Positions 10,780 through 23,407 of a DNA stretch of 64,000 bases are shown in pieces. The first letter of the stretch is position 1. Each line of letters starts with the position of its first letter. A program made the position numbers and the translations under genes. Below the pieces are notes generated by a model. The model saw only the letters and a list, made by a program, of their open reading frames with translations, made no database searches and was not told where the DNA came from. The stretch is from Planococcus citri (lineage: Eukaryota > Arthropoda > Insecta > Hemiptera > Pseudococcidae), in the NCBI RefSeq assembly GCF_950023065.1, contig NC_088677.1, forward strand, positions 57,499,469-57,563,468, in the 5' to 3' direction.

Positions 10780-13635
10780 GGACTATTTGATCAGATTCGC
10801 GCTCTGTTGTTGATCACTCTGATTCAATTTAATCTCCTGCATGTCACCAATTTTAAAAAACTTCTCACACCGCAATTCAGCTTAAAATTTGAAAGCGTGT
10901 TTGCCGAACAGTGCGAACATTTTTATTAAAATCTGAACGAAGAAAGGTATGTTTCATTCGAAAATGAAATTTGTTTAATTTATTCGTCGAATTAACATTT
11001 TTCAATTACCTATCCGATCGATGAAATTGAAAACGTAATCAGGTACCCAATTTGAAATAAATTTATTAAATCGAAAACGAAAACCTTGAGAGGGGACGAA
11101 GGACACGGTACAACCGCAAGCTGGGACAATGCAGTCGTCACTGCGCCATGCCGCAAAAGAGGATAAAAACTTTTGCCATTCTCAGCGCGATTCGGTCTTC
11201 TCGGCTCCGTCTAAAGAAAAATCACCAACTAACGCATCTGCCTTCATCTCTGGTTGTGAATAATAACGCCTCGAAGTATTTCGTTACCTTTTTTTTTTTG
11301 CGATGTCTGTCTCGGACCCTTTGAAGGATTATTTTTTTCAAGATGGAAGTCTTTGAGAATACAAGAAACTCCGTTTAAATGTCGATTTCATGAACCGACA
11401 GATCGTGAATCTCTTCGCTTTGCTTTTTCAGAATTTCTTTCCTCGCTTTAATTAACCGATATCTGATTTTTTTTCTCTCTCTATTGCTCTTTATAGCAGT
11501 ACTATTGATTGAACAGCACGCTATGAATTTTTTATTCGTCGTATTAATTGGGTTAGTACGTATCGCTATTAAAATATATACCTAAAAGTACACATTCGAA
11601 TCGATATTACAACATACATAATACCTTGAATTGCGAACGACGACGTCATTTTGGCCAAGTCCCACTGGTCAGCCCACCGGTGCCTTTGATCGTAATTGAC
11701 TCGGATGTAGATAGGGGAAATTTCATCGTACATATGACTGCTTCGCGATTCAATATACGAGTAATATCGAAAGTTTCTTCATGTCTTGGCGAGTTGAATA
11801 CCTCGAAAACGTATGCTGCTTATTACTTATACTCTTCGTACTTCTAGCAAATAACCAAATCACCGCTGATGCGATGTGAATTTCTCGAAAGATAAAGAGA
11901 CCCAATTAACTATCCAGCTTCTGGCCATACCGCTGGTTGTGATTTGACCCCGCAGAAATTATGTACTCGCGACATCGTTGCGGTGATGAGGTGTAGAAGA
12001 TGAAGGAAAGTCCTGCGTTGAAGTTGAGGCAACCGGCTAATTACACGGATGGGAGAAGTTTTTGGTAGCGTGTTCGTCAAAGAGAATTAGTTGAAATTTT
12101 AACCAACTATTGGCCAGCAGTATTGATGATGAAAGTTTCGCGTCCGAGTGCAGTACGTCTCGTCGTACAAGGCCCAAGGGGGGAAAGCGTATTGCGGTTT
12201 TTGTGCACGTATTATGAGGTATAATGTGTGTATGGAAACTAATACAGAGCAGGTAGCCCAAATGGCGAAGATCGCCGCAATCTTCGTTGTCGGTGTCTTA
12301 ACCGCACTGAGACTGAAAGTTTATTTTCCGGTCATGTTGTTGGTAATGTCGAAATGAACGAATTCCCACCCCCTCTCTCTCCTCGGAAGTATATTATCAT
12401 TAAACTGTACGTACTTTGGTTCGACGATGACGAAATGGGGATCTCGGAGCGATTAACTTGTACAAAGTTCTGTGTAATGTTGTGGGCTTGCATGCATTTC
12501 CTAATCTTTGAATACAAGTAGTCTGCGCTTTTACAACTTGGCTCTTTTGAAAGGGTTCTCTGATTCGAGCTGACTAGCCGGAACAAAGTATTGGCAGGAA
12601 GGTTGGATTTTGCGTGCATTGTGGGCAGTGACCTTCTGTATATTAAATCCTGAAAGTTTCTCGAAGCTTGAAGTTGCCAATGTGTTTATATTTTGAGACG
12701 ACGAAAAGGACGTGTCGCTGAACTGGGACGTTTCTGGGGAAATACTTGGACAGTCATTGAGAGATGGATGTTCTAGTAGGGGATAATATTTTTAGGACTG
12801 TCTTAAAACTATCCAAAATACCTGCGTTGGTTGAAGATTGACCCTTCGTGTCTGAGATGTTTGGTATTAGGATCTTTATAAAATACCTCACAAATCAAAA
12901 AAAATTGGAAGTACATATATTTGAGGGAAACCCCTATTTGTTCCAGCACAATTTTTACTTATCTAATAATAATAATGTAGAAATTGACTTTTCGTTTAAT
13001 TACAAGATCCCTCTGTTCTGGCTGCGGAACAGGTATAAACAATTCAAGTATAAATTGATTCCACTTTAAAGCTTGTTAAATATACCTACCGGAAAAAAAA
13101 TGAAAGTAAAAGACTTCAAGAAAGTGGAAAATAGAGATCGTGGGCGAAGAAAGTACATAAACCCCAACCGGCATTAAGTCATCTGCAAATACCTCGTAAA
13201 AGGGGTAAAGAATCGGTCCCGTTGCGAAAATAAACGAAATTTATTCAAGTTTAAAAATTAAAATGCTCTTTTTAAAAGGCTCTTCTTTTTTTTTTTTGCT
13301 GGTAGCTCTCTCTGTCTCGTCTCCTCGCCCCCTTCCGTTCACAATTTGTACAACTACACGACGTGATCTTTCTCTCTGTCCTCTGGCTTATGCTGAATGA
13401 AGGAAACCATTTCCCCATTTTTTTCTTTTACTTATTTTAAATTAAAATTCCTTCATTTTTAATTACTCGAACTTGAAACACTTCGACATTGATAATTAAT
13501 TCCGATGGGGGTAGGTAACTCTTTATTGGACTTTTTGTCATGTTTCTTTTTTTTTCCTGTGGAAAAAGGTATGTGTAAAGTGACTGTATAAGTACTTTTT
13601 AGGTAAATTTTCCTTGAAACGATAGACTAGGTTAT
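10780..13635. other. non-coding, nothing recognised
   Basis: No supported gene. CG-bearing patches occur near 11090-11240 and 11640-11720. Short frames on both strands at 12037-12619 overlap each other and lack family resemblance. Confidence 0.45.
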
Positions 13636-13910
13636 CTATCTCAATTCTTTCTGTAACAGTTCAGTTGTGTGCTGCCGCAAGTGAAGTGGCTTTTCATGTG
13701 TGATTTTCGGGTTCTCGGTTGCCCAGAATCGACAGTTCTGCCTGTTGACATGACCGTTTAATAAAAAGTGTGCTTCATCAGAGATTAAAAAATAATCCAA
13801 TGGGATTTCTTTGGCATGCATTTAGGACAAAAAAGTTTCCGCAAATTGCTTATGTGAATTGTGATCCGCAGGTTTCAATTCTTGGGCCATTGATATCTTG
13901 TAGGGTTGCA
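13636..13910 (-). pseudogene. mariner-like transposase relic
   Basis: The minus-strand frame contains SDEAHFLLNGHVNRQNCRF and ATENPKITHEKPLH, aligning residue by residue with TDEAHFYLNGDVNKQN and STENPMIIHEKPLH of the intact transposase at 60780-61859 (around its first catalytic Asp, D162). Upstream (13822-13910) the alignment continues through PYKISMAQELK and FAETFLS but is broken by an in-frame stop. It covers roughly residues 119-194 of the transposase; the other catalytic residues and inverted repeats are absent. A dead relative of the same family, antisense to the host gene. Confidence 0.8.
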
Positions 13911-14133
13911 TTTGGTGGTGTTGGTGGTGGTGTCGGAGGTGGCGTTAAACACATTGTTCTTTTTCGTTTAGCAAAATGAATAAACAACATACCTATACAA
14001 ATTCGATAATATGTAGTTCAATCTAAATTCTAAGTACACTTGAGCGGAAATGCGGAATGATAAAATTGAGTGCCGAGTGGCGTCAGTATCTAGCTGATGT
14101 AATGTAAAATAAAGTGGTGCACATATCACACAT

Positions 14134-15743
14134 GGGTCATTCCATGTCAATTCGACCAATGTTTTTGGGTCATATCCTTCGATTTCGCTCAAATTTTTTT
14201 TACAATATCTACCCACCCAGTAAGTAAGAAAGCCGCAATCAGTTTGGTCCCAGCCCCCTCAGAGGGCGGGTGGGGGGGCTTCCATTATTTTTACATTGTC
14301 TCGAGGTACTCAACTTCAGCAGCTCATTCCTCCAAAACTATGATACTTTGATGAAAACTGATTTCACAGTTCGAAAGGGCATTGAATTTTGAACTTTTTG
14401 AGTATTCTAAAATTTTCAAAAGTTGAAAGTTGAACTTTCAATTTGCAAGTTCAAATTTCAAAATGGCGCTGTAAGTGGGAGCTACCATTTAAAATTTTGA
14501 AAAAATTTCCATAGATGTACATTTTGATACTTTTTCGAAATATTTAGGTTTCGAGATGGAACTCTTTGACGGAGGAGGAGCACCCCCACCCCCAATTTTG
14601 GGCGAAATCTTCGAAAAAAAATCTGGGGCATGTGATACATCGAATTCTATGTTTTTGGTGACGCTGAACACGAATATGACGTAAGATTTTTGATAGGACC
14701 CCATCCACGGCTCCCAGCACCTCCCCAAAGGGGGTAAAAGTTCAAAAAAGCGTTTTGTTCGTGTGACACATGGAATAGTATGTTTTTGGTGACGCTGAAC
14801 ACGAATGTGACGTCAGATTTTGGATTTGACCCGTCCACGTCCCCCAGCACCTCCTCAAAGGGGATGACCCCCCGCCCCCCAGAAAATGGTCACATTCGTG
14901 TGACACATGAAATAGTATGTTTTCGATATCGCTGAACACGAATATTGCCTCAGTTTTTCGAATCGACTTCACCCATGGCCCCCAGAACCTTCACGAATAG
15001 GTAAAAGTCCAAACAAATTGTTGGAGGCCGTGGATGACATCCAATCACAAATCTGACGTCATATTCGTGTCCAGCGTCACCAAAAACATACTATTCCATG
15101 TGTCACACGAACACAACGCTTTTTTGAACTTTTACCCCCTTTGGGGAGGTGCTGGAGGCCGTGGATGGGGTCCTATCAAAAATCTTACGCCATATTCGTG
15201 TTCAGCGTCACCAAAAACATAGAATTCGATGTATCACATGCCCCAGATTTTTTTCGAAGATTTCGCCCAAAATTGGGGGTGTAGGTGCTCCCCCTCCGTC
15301 AAAGAGTTCCATCTCGAAACCTAAATATTTCGAAAAAGTATCAAAATGTACATCTATGGAAATTTTTTCAAAATTTTAAATGGTAGCTCCCACTTACAGC
15401 GCCATTTTGAAATTTGAACTTGCAAATTGAAAGTTCAACTTTCAACTTTTGAAAATTTTAGAATACTCAAAAAGTTCAAAATTCAATGCCCTTTCGAACT
15501 GTGAAATCAGTTTTCATCAAAGTATCATAGTTTTGGAGGAATGAGCTGCTGAAGTTGAGTACCTCGAGACAATGTAAAAATAATGGAAGCCCCCCCACCC
15601 GCCCTCTGAGGGGGCTGGGACCAAACTGATTGCGGCTTTCTTACTTACTGGGTGGGTAGATATTGTAAAAAAAATTTGAGCGAAATCGAAAGACATGACT
15701 TTCAAAATCGCCTTTTTTTGGTCGAGTTGACATGGAATGACCC
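14134..15743. mobile_element. 1.6-kb foldback-type MITE with GGGTCATTCCATGTCAA termini
   Basis: The left end reads GGGTCATTCCATGTCAA and the right end TTGACATGGAATGACCC, flanked by ACAT at 14130-14133 and 15744-15747 (4-bp target duplication). Arms of about 700 bp are inverted copies with small indels and a divergent patch just inside the left terminus. They include the hairpin-forming AGTTGAAAGTTGAACTTTC tract and the GTAGCTCCCACTTACAGCG block. The centre (about 14870-15040) is unique. Within the arms a ~115-bp motif around GACGCTGAACACGAAT is repeated. Open frames in the arms are symmetric by-products; there is no transposase. Confidence 0.8.
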
Positions 15744-16204
15744 ACATGTCTTATGAAACCAGTGAAATAGAATGCCAAATTTTTTAACAAGGTATTGTTA
15801 CTTTTCTGAACTGCCTCGCGCAGGTTTGAATGAAAAGTAGCCTAACTTGTAGTAAGCAGGGATAGTACATCACCGCCGAAACCTTGGGTGCCCGTTTTGA
15901 TTACAACTCTTGGTAGAGGTGATACAAATTCAATTTTTCCTGTATATATTTTAAATGGACGATTTTTTTTCCAAAAAATTCATAAAATGGTATGCTTAAA
16001 AGACAAAGCGCCGCCAAAAAACCTTATGTACATACTCGTATATTGCCTAACTTCAACATGTAAGGGGCGATCCTCAATAAAATATTTTATTTTCAATTTT
16101 TTATAATCGACTTGGATTTTTTTAAAAATCAACTTGAAAAATTGTTCGTATTTCTCTCGCAGAAGATGCAGGCAAATAAATAATTCATCAACACACAACA
16201 AAAA

Positions 16205-16247
16205 GGGCACTTTGGCTAGCTTCAATCTTGGGGGCCCCAAAGTGCCC
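16205..16247. repeat. short inverted repeat (hairpin)
   Basis: GGGCACTTTGG and CCAAAGTGCCC face each other across about 20 bp. The same GGGCACTTTGG word opens the GC-rich hairpins at 57455 and 58002. Confidence 0.5.
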
Positions 16248-18803
16248 CATCTACCGATACATAACTATTTTCTGGAATAATAGTTCAATGCTTGCCGGGC
16301 GATTGACATTTCAATGCTAATTGACTCGATGACACCCAGTAATTGACACATTTTTCACCATAGGAATTCAATTTTCTATCCATACACGTTGATTTTACAT
16401 ACTTTACAGAAATTTTATTAAGATAATCTTTGCTGGCTTCTTGACTGATTCGTATACACCTCTTCTTTCTGGGAGCTTTTTTCTACTCAAGTTTAATCAA
16501 TCTTTCAAATTTCTTATTACAAACGAGATTCAATAGCATATATTATTAATACATAGTAAGTAATATTCATCCGAATACTTCGTTTCTCATTCAAATAATC
16601 AACTTCACTTTGATGTGTTCTTATCCCAAGTTGAGTTGCGTGATGAGCTCGGCGGGTTTAGTTAACGTAACGAACTCGTATAAATGCTCATAATTGTTTC
16701 AACAATACAACGTGTATATATCTAGGTATGTGTCGAGTCACGACCTAAGCATTTTGCGAGCGAGAGATGAGAGGAAGAAGATGAAAATGCGAATATACGT
16801 AAGACACTACATATAACCGTAGTCTTTTGCGCTAATCTTCGCGTTTCTGTACTTACTATACTTAGTTCTATATCTGTGCTGACTTATGTGTGAAATCGTC
16901 TTCGTCTTGATGTTAATTCGACGTAGAGATATGCTACATAGCCGTACTAGAGAAAGAGAAAGGAATACTCGAGCACACATACGCGTATTAGCACCTTTAA
17001 TTAAACGTCGCGTTGCGCATTTGTATGGTAATGTGGCGGCGCGGCGCGGCAGCATCGACAATGGCGATGGCGGTGGTAGGCAGCATCCTCCATAATACAC
17101 ATTTACGTACACTTTGCACATTCTCTCCCTGTTTCGTCAGTTGTTATGCCGAAAGTTAAACCCGTTGTTACGGATTTAATTGAAAAATAAACACGTGTAC
17201 GTCGCTCGTACCTCGATTATTATTATCGCTACAGCGAAGCGAGCGAGACGAGCTTCTATTGTCACGAAGAGTGTTTTGATCGTTTTGAGGTCTGCCTCTA
17301 CCTGCCTGTTGTCGTGAAATCTTGCGGAACTATGTGTGTATTATGGTGGAAAATGATGGGTAAATATACTTACGCGAGTAAAAGCTGACAAAAGACAAAA
17401 GCCATCTCTTCTTTTGTGTATACACGAATACGCTGTGCGGTAGGCCTTTTTTTTCTTTTTGCATATAAACGTGTATACCTTGGGTAATAGGTAGGTACGT
17501 AGATATATGGTACTTTGTTTGTTGCGTGTACCTATTTTTGATACGATGTAGTACAAGAACTAAGAAGAATAGAATAGGAATAAGACGCGAAAAGCGTAGA
17601 GAACGTAGGCAGGTCTTAGTGGAGGTACTTGTAAGAACACTGTACAGAGGGCGGATGGTGGAGGCTCCACGCCGCGTATATAATGTTTCTTCTTTCTGCG
17701 CTTTGCGTTGATCCCTCGGGTAACGAATTTCCAAAGTTAAAGTTTCCTGGTAAATAGTCGGAAAATTCGAAACTTTATTTAATTTCGCCAATCGCGAATT
17801 TCGCAACTTTTTCCATTTATTTATATATATATTTTTTTCAGCCGTGTAGTCGATGCGAAGTCACCCTTTTCTGTCGTCGTCCTGTTGTGTTGTGTTCTGT
17901 TGTCGATTTGTTGTTAGCGAATGTGGAACGTGTTCCTCGAGGCTGGCCCACTCTCGAGTATTGTGGCGTGTTTTGTTCTTGTAGGAGGTTTTGTGATTAT
18001 TTCACCCCTCACTAGTTTCCTTTTCATTCTCTCAAGAGTGGAGTAATTCGACATTTTCTCTGAAAATTGACTTTGGTCAAATCATGTTGACAAAATGACC
18101 TGTTGAAAAGTATGTGAAAATTTCTTCTTGGAAGTTGGAGGGGTGTAGACACTGTAGACTGTAGGCGTAGAGCATGAAGGAACTGATTTGGTTTTAGATC
18201 TGCTTTCGAGTTCGAATCTTCGTTATTATTACCTGACAATCAAGTCGCTCCAATCGTACTGAAAACGTTATCATTGTATCGGATAGTTTCGCGACTTGGA
18301 AAGTTGTAGGATGATAACAGCTATATCGATCAAAGATCCAGTAGAGATCTGATTAGATTCCATGTTAGCGCAGATGGATCGATAGATAGGTGTAGGTATC
18401 ATTCAAGAATACACACCACCACCATTATTGCTGCCTTTAGTGTGTATAGTCTCGGCCATATAAACACGTATGCCTCCTTGGGGAATACTTATACCTCTAG
18501 CTACCTTTGCTTTGCGAGTTGGTTGAATTGTTCGTCGAATACACATACCGCGAACCAAGTACCAAGCTACTCGTGTAGCTAACTAAATAACTCGGCGATA
18601 CATTTGTGAAATAATTGCTGTAGCGTGGAACGCTGCAGCCGCCGTCGCCGCGCCATCCGCCAACTCACCGCAAAAGTCAAAGGTTTATTTGCGATAATGT
18701 TTTGTCGGATAGTTTTTTATTACCACTGGGAATACGAATAGTATATTTTTTATGGCTATGTCTGTCTCTGTTTTTATCTATGTGTGCGATATTCGGTTAC
18801 CTA

Positions 18804-18831
18804 CGTAGGTAGGTAGGTAGGTAGGTAGGTA
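18804..18831. repeat. (TAGG)n microsatellite
   Basis: About six perfect 4-bp units in a row. The same word, singly or in pairs, is scattered through the window. Confidence 0.85.
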
Positions 18832-20218
18832 CGCTAGCGTTGGTAGGTTCTGCAAACTTTTCTGCAATAATAGATGTGTGTTGCCCGAAAAATACCTGGG
18901 TTTTTTTATTCAGGGTTGGGCAAACTTTTGAGAACCTATGTTTCTTGGTAGATTCGAGTTTCTTTTTTCTTTCAGTTTGCAATAATAGGCGAGTCATTGT
19001 TATACCATACTGGACGATGAAAATGTGAAAATGCTTGAGGCTGCACGCACTAACCAACAAAATATTTCTTTTCGCGTCATACGACCCCTGCATTTATACC
19101 TAATAATTCTCGACATATGAATTTTTCACCCAACCCAACCCATGACTGTGATATTAAAAGCCCAGCAGGACTGACCCGAAAAGGTTTTCGTGGCGATGAT
19201 ATCGAAAAGCGTGAAAAGAATGTCATTATAGGGGTACACATTGATGTGGTATATGTACGTACGTCGTAGACACGCACATTCTTTTATGAGCACGTTCGAC
19301 GAACCCGTCCGAGATGCTCCCTGCCGACATTTGAGTTTTCCATTCAGAGTAGGAAGAGGTATTCGGGATATTTTTCGTGTAAAAATAGCGTTTTCGCTAG
19401 AAAAACCGAACTGGAGTTGAATGGAAAAAGTGAGTTATCAAAATATCTCGGAAACAAGTTGAAAATACCGCGAATTCCTTGTGTATTTTTGTAAAAGAAA
19501 AAGAATGGAATTACAGCTTTTGTACGTATAATGAAATCTGGTTTTCAGAGACACTTCTTCCTCTTTTTTCATCTCATCTGTGTACCCTAAAAGAAATGAA
19601 AAACAAAATGTTCGAGTTAGTTGGCGCCTCAGATCTTGGAGCAATGTTTTGACGATTAGTATGACAATTGGTGAAATTAATTCAAGTCGATCTAAAGATG
19701 CGAGTAAAATATTAATGGTTGAAAAAGCGATTAAAAAACACAAAAATTAGACATATCACGATAAGTTTGAAAAAAAATTATTTGCAAAAATCGAAATGAA
19801 ACGTTCAGCGCTCGCAGGACGAAAAAACTTGGAAAATTCGATATGTCGAGTTGATATTAAAAATCTTATCGAATTTTTTGTTCTCGAGTATCTTTAAAAT
19901 ATTTCTTCTTGTATTATTTGCTAAACCACCCACGTGCTCATCTCTCGACGAAATTTCAAAATGAGTCAATTTTAATGAGATTTCATTCAGTTTTTGATTG
20001 AGAAAATTAGCTCGCTGTAGGTAAAATGAACTTCCAATCTTGTTACTCGGCGAACATGTTGATAGCGTACTTACGACGTGGTGCCAAACGCAAAAGGGTT
20101 CAAGAATATTGTATTTCTTACCCATAGCGATGCTATAGAATCATTTAAAATTTACAACCCGCAATTCTCCAGTCCAATTTTGGTTATTAATTGTACATAG
20201 GTACGTAAACTTAACATA

Positions 20219-20855
20219 CAGGGGTAGGCATAAGTTAGTATTCCGATTTGCATAAACAAAAAAGTTGATCAGAAAAATATCTTTATTTTGGAACAATAAT
20301 CATTTTTCAAGTTCTGTTTGGTGATTCTGGTGGTTGAAGGTCTCCTCTTTCACGTCGCGTGGTCAAAAATCGCCTAAAATGAATTGTTGACTGCTCAATT
20401 TTAATTTAGAGCTGATTATACAGGTCCGAATTTTCGTGTTTTTCAACATTAACATTGATTTTACGAGGAAAGTATGCATCCTATGAAAAAAATGCCATGA
20501 AGGAAATTGTAGAGCATAAAATTTCCTTTCTGCTCAGAGCTGGTTATTTTTTTGTAGGATGCTTTGTTAAAAAGCTATTTGCGAAAAACAGAGATGTATG
20601 GGACTTTTAAAAAGGTTCTTTCTTGCTGAGAAAACCTATGGCGAGGTTGCGCCATTTCTAAGTTTTTTTTACGAAAAATGAGACGAAAAATAAAGCAATA
20701 ACCTCTCGCATGCACGACTGAAGTGACACTGAACACTATCGAGGTCATTTGCCCCATCACCATGGCAACGCGCCCACCAACACCCACGCAGTAGACAATT
20801 AGGAGCGCGCGCGCGTAATTTTTCGATAGCGAATACTAACTTATGCCTACCCCTG
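20219..20855. mobile_element. non-autonomous Tc1/mariner-type element (637 bp)
   Basis: Perfect 25-bp terminal inverted repeats begin CAGGGGTAGGCATAAGTTAG (20219-20243 and 20831-20855), with TA on both sides (20217-20218, 20856-20857). On the minus strand an ATG at 20655 opens MAQPRHRFSQQERTFL, which looks like the start of a mariner-family transposase helix-turn-helix (compare MEKWTAVQRAFIVK of the intact copy at 60780) and soon degenerates. It is therefore best read as an internally deleted mariner-like element. Its termini differ from those of the intact element, so it is a different family. Confidence 0.8.
20590..20655 (-). pseudogene. transposase N-terminal fragment inside the deleted mariner element
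   Basis: ATG at 20655 (minus) opens MAQPRHRFSQQERTFL; homology is lost after about 20 codons. The only coding trace left in the element at 20219-20855. Confidence 0.45.
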
Positions 20856-21234
20856 TATATTGACAATAGTTGTTCGCATTATGCATACTTGATTGGCTCC
20901 GAAGAACAGGAACATGGTTTTCCTCGAGTATTTTCATTTGAATGCTGCTTGCAGAACTCGATGCAGACAAGCAAATCAATCACGTATTTTTGGTCTCATT
21001 CATGCAGTGATGTAATCTATCACGAAGAGCTAATAGTTAATGTAACAGCATCACTGAAATCTCGAGCTACTATTGATGAGAAAAAATGATAATAAAAAAA
21101 GAACCGTTGTTCGAAGTAAACATGGTAGAAATATTGTCAATTTGAATTATTCTAAATGTGATACCACAAAGTATAATTGTACATGAGCTCGAGAGCAATT
21201 ACGATCCATGCAAGTTTGAAATTTAAAACTAAAA
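20856..21234. other. non-coding, nothing recognised
   Basis: Contains a plus-strand 66-codon frame (20889-21089) with no recognised domain. Confidence 0.4.
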
Positions 21235-21480
21235 TTAAGTATCTTCATCTCTTATAATTTGGAGAATTTTCCCAAAACACTTTTCGTTTAAAGCGCCTCT
21301 TTTTGTAGGTTTTCGAGGGTTTTCATTTTTCAATGTGACTAACACATAATCGTTTGACTGATAAATTCTCCAATTTAACCACGGCAAACTCATCAACTTT
21401 GTTTTTTTCCAGAGATGTAAATGTTTCTTCAGAGCATGATGAACCAGCAAATGAAAATATTGCTAAAATTGTTTAAAATG
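21235..21480 (-). pseudogene. possible transposase-type C-terminal fragment
   Basis: One minus-strand frame holds SNDYVLVTLKNENPRK then GKILQIIRDEDT; an overlapping frame carries SFAGSSCSEETFTSLEKNK upstream. The pattern D-Y-V-L-V ... G-K-I-L-x-I-x-x-D-E-D recalls the small C-terminal domain seen in some jerky/pogo-like transposon proteins, with a frameshift between the two halves. Recognition is weak. Confidence 0.3.
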
Positions 21481-23407
21481 AAAGAAAATTCCTAAAATTT
21501 GTGAATTAGAAATTTAATCGTTACAATTGATAAATAACATTTTCAAACTGATATTTTTTCCAAATCAGTATATGGTTTAAAGAAATATGAATTTCCAGCG
21601 ACTTCCTGGAGAGTTTCTGCTAGTTTCCTAATATAAATTTCCAATTATTTATTTTCCCTATTTTCTTCGATTTAATTAGTAGAAAATTACTTACGAGTAT
21701 TCTCTTTTTTTTCTTCAAATTTCATCCGGCTTCACTTCACCAGGCCAGAACAGCGCTCGTTTAAACGGGGATGCTGTTATTGTTGTATTTTTTGATGAAC
21801 AGAACTAGCTTTTTTCAGGCGTCGGATTCGTAGTTGAAATTGCAATAGAAATTGGATTCGAAGTTTCATGAGGAGGGGGGGGGGTTAGTTGAAACACTTA
21901 CTCTTAAATCTGGAACAGACTGCCGTACATCAAACTTGAATCAGGAACACAGGAATTTCCCAAATCTTCTTCTACATTGTCTGTAGCTTGAAGCTATGCA
22001 ATCCGCGTGAAGTTGAAAAGTCCAAATTGGTATCTTCTAGGAAATTCAGTAAACCAAGATCAACGATTTTTCCGCTAAAATGAGAAAAAAGGAACGAACA
22101 ACGAACATTATTGTTGATGTCACATGTCTGACATGTGACTATTCAAACGCCTCGTGAATTGCTGCCATTGATCTAGTTTCGTTATTTGAAATGAAATATC
22201 CAAAGTTCCAAATTGAACAATTCTCATGAACTTTATTCGGTGCTCAAGAAATTTTTTTCATGAGTAGGTACATGAGCAATTGACGTAACTGAAAAATCAT
22301 CACGGTTTATTTTGACCCTTGAATGAATGATTAAATTTCAAAATTTAAGGGTTTGTTTAAAAAAAAACCTTTATAAGAGTCAGCAGATAGATACGAAAAA
22401 TTATAAAATTAGGTATTCGAAATTTTTCTCAACATTATTACTAATTATCAAGTTACTCGTTGTGGCCAATCTCAGCTACGTGTACACGATGTCATTAACA
22501 ACGCAAAGAGAGAGAAAGAGAGAGGACATAGGTACTAGGTAGTGCTGTGTTCTCAATACAGCTATGGCTTTCAAACCTAATAAATCACAATTAAACGCGC
22601 GCGAGTGAGCGCGTATTCGCTGTTCGGGCGTGCATCGAGTTAAGTCTACATAGACAGACAGATCAACCGATACATCCGAGGTATTTTCTTTTTTTTTCCA
22701 ACTACGTACGTACGACAGTACCTCTACATATCCGTTTCGCATAAGCGATGATACAATGACTAAATACATCGACAAACACAATGACCTGCTGCAGGACAGC
22801 CACCGATATTGTTTTGACCGGTGGCACGGTATGGCGTATAGAAAAGACATTACTATGTGTACATAGACATACATACACTACCCATTACAGAGACAATAGT
22901 ACATTATACATTCATAAAGACCGAAAAGTGTACACTACTCTATATTATATTGTCGCACGTACAAGGCCGGAAATTACCCACAAACACCCTTGGATCGGCG
23001 ACCACGACCGCGGCGACGAAAATTTAATACAGTAGGATAGTTTTGTTCCTTTACCTACCTAGTACCTATCTACCTATCTGTCCATACATTATGCTTAACT
23101 TGCGTTTACGTAAAATTAATATACCGCTCGGTCGTAGTTGCGAAATGCGAAAAAAAAAACCATACAGTATACCATAAGCAGACAGCTTAACATTCCGAGA
23201 ATAATTTCTCATACACCGAACGAACGTGTAGGAGGTAATTATCTTCTTATACAGTTAGCCATAGCAGGCGTCACGTCGCTCGTCCTGGTCACAGCACAGC
23301 GAAACTAACGACGCTTGTTTGCTATGCTAATCAGTAATCATTTTGCAAGCTTTAATCTTGTGTTTGTGGAAGTAGACGAAATTTGAGATTTTTTCATTGC
23401 CTTGAAA
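21481..23407. other. non-coding; one 21-bp palindrome
   Basis: No supported gene. CG-rich DNA at 22590-23040 gives antisense frames without meaning. A perfect palindrome with half-site GTCACATGTC is at 22119-22139. Confidence 0.4.
22119..22139. promoter_or_regulatory. perfect 21-bp palindrome containing two CACATG/CATGTG E-box-like words
   Basis: Half-site GTCACATGTC, one central T, then GACATGTGAC. It could bind a bHLH dimer pair or form a small cruciform; chance is also possible in a window of this size. Confidence 0.3.

Larger units (their letters stand above)
15744..20218. other. non-coding, CG-bearing patches and a (TAGG)n microsatellite
   Basis: No supported gene. Overlapping antisense frames at 16807-17121 and 17330-17806 are Arg/Thr-rich translations of CG-rich DNA without splice context or family resemblance. 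GC-rich clusters such as GCAGCCGCCGTCGCCGCGCC near 18633-18652 could mark regulatory DNA. A (TAGG)n microsatellite is at 18804-18831, and a solitary CAGGGTTGGGCAAACTTTT at about 18912 resembles a hAT terminus without a partner. Confidence 0.4.

Noticed and set aside
14489..15379. Several 60-80 codon frames with repeated HVSHE/SVTKN words
   Set aside because: By-products of sub-repeats in the foldback element, present symmetrically on both strands.
16807..17806. Frames of 104 and 158 codons on the minus strand
   Set aside because: Arg/Thr/Tyr-rich translations of CG-bearing non-coding DNA with overlapping antisense frames and no family or splice support.
18912..18930. CAGGGTTGGGCAAACTTTT, resembling a hAT terminal repeat
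   Set aside because: No matching opposite terminus or 8-bp target duplication found nearby.
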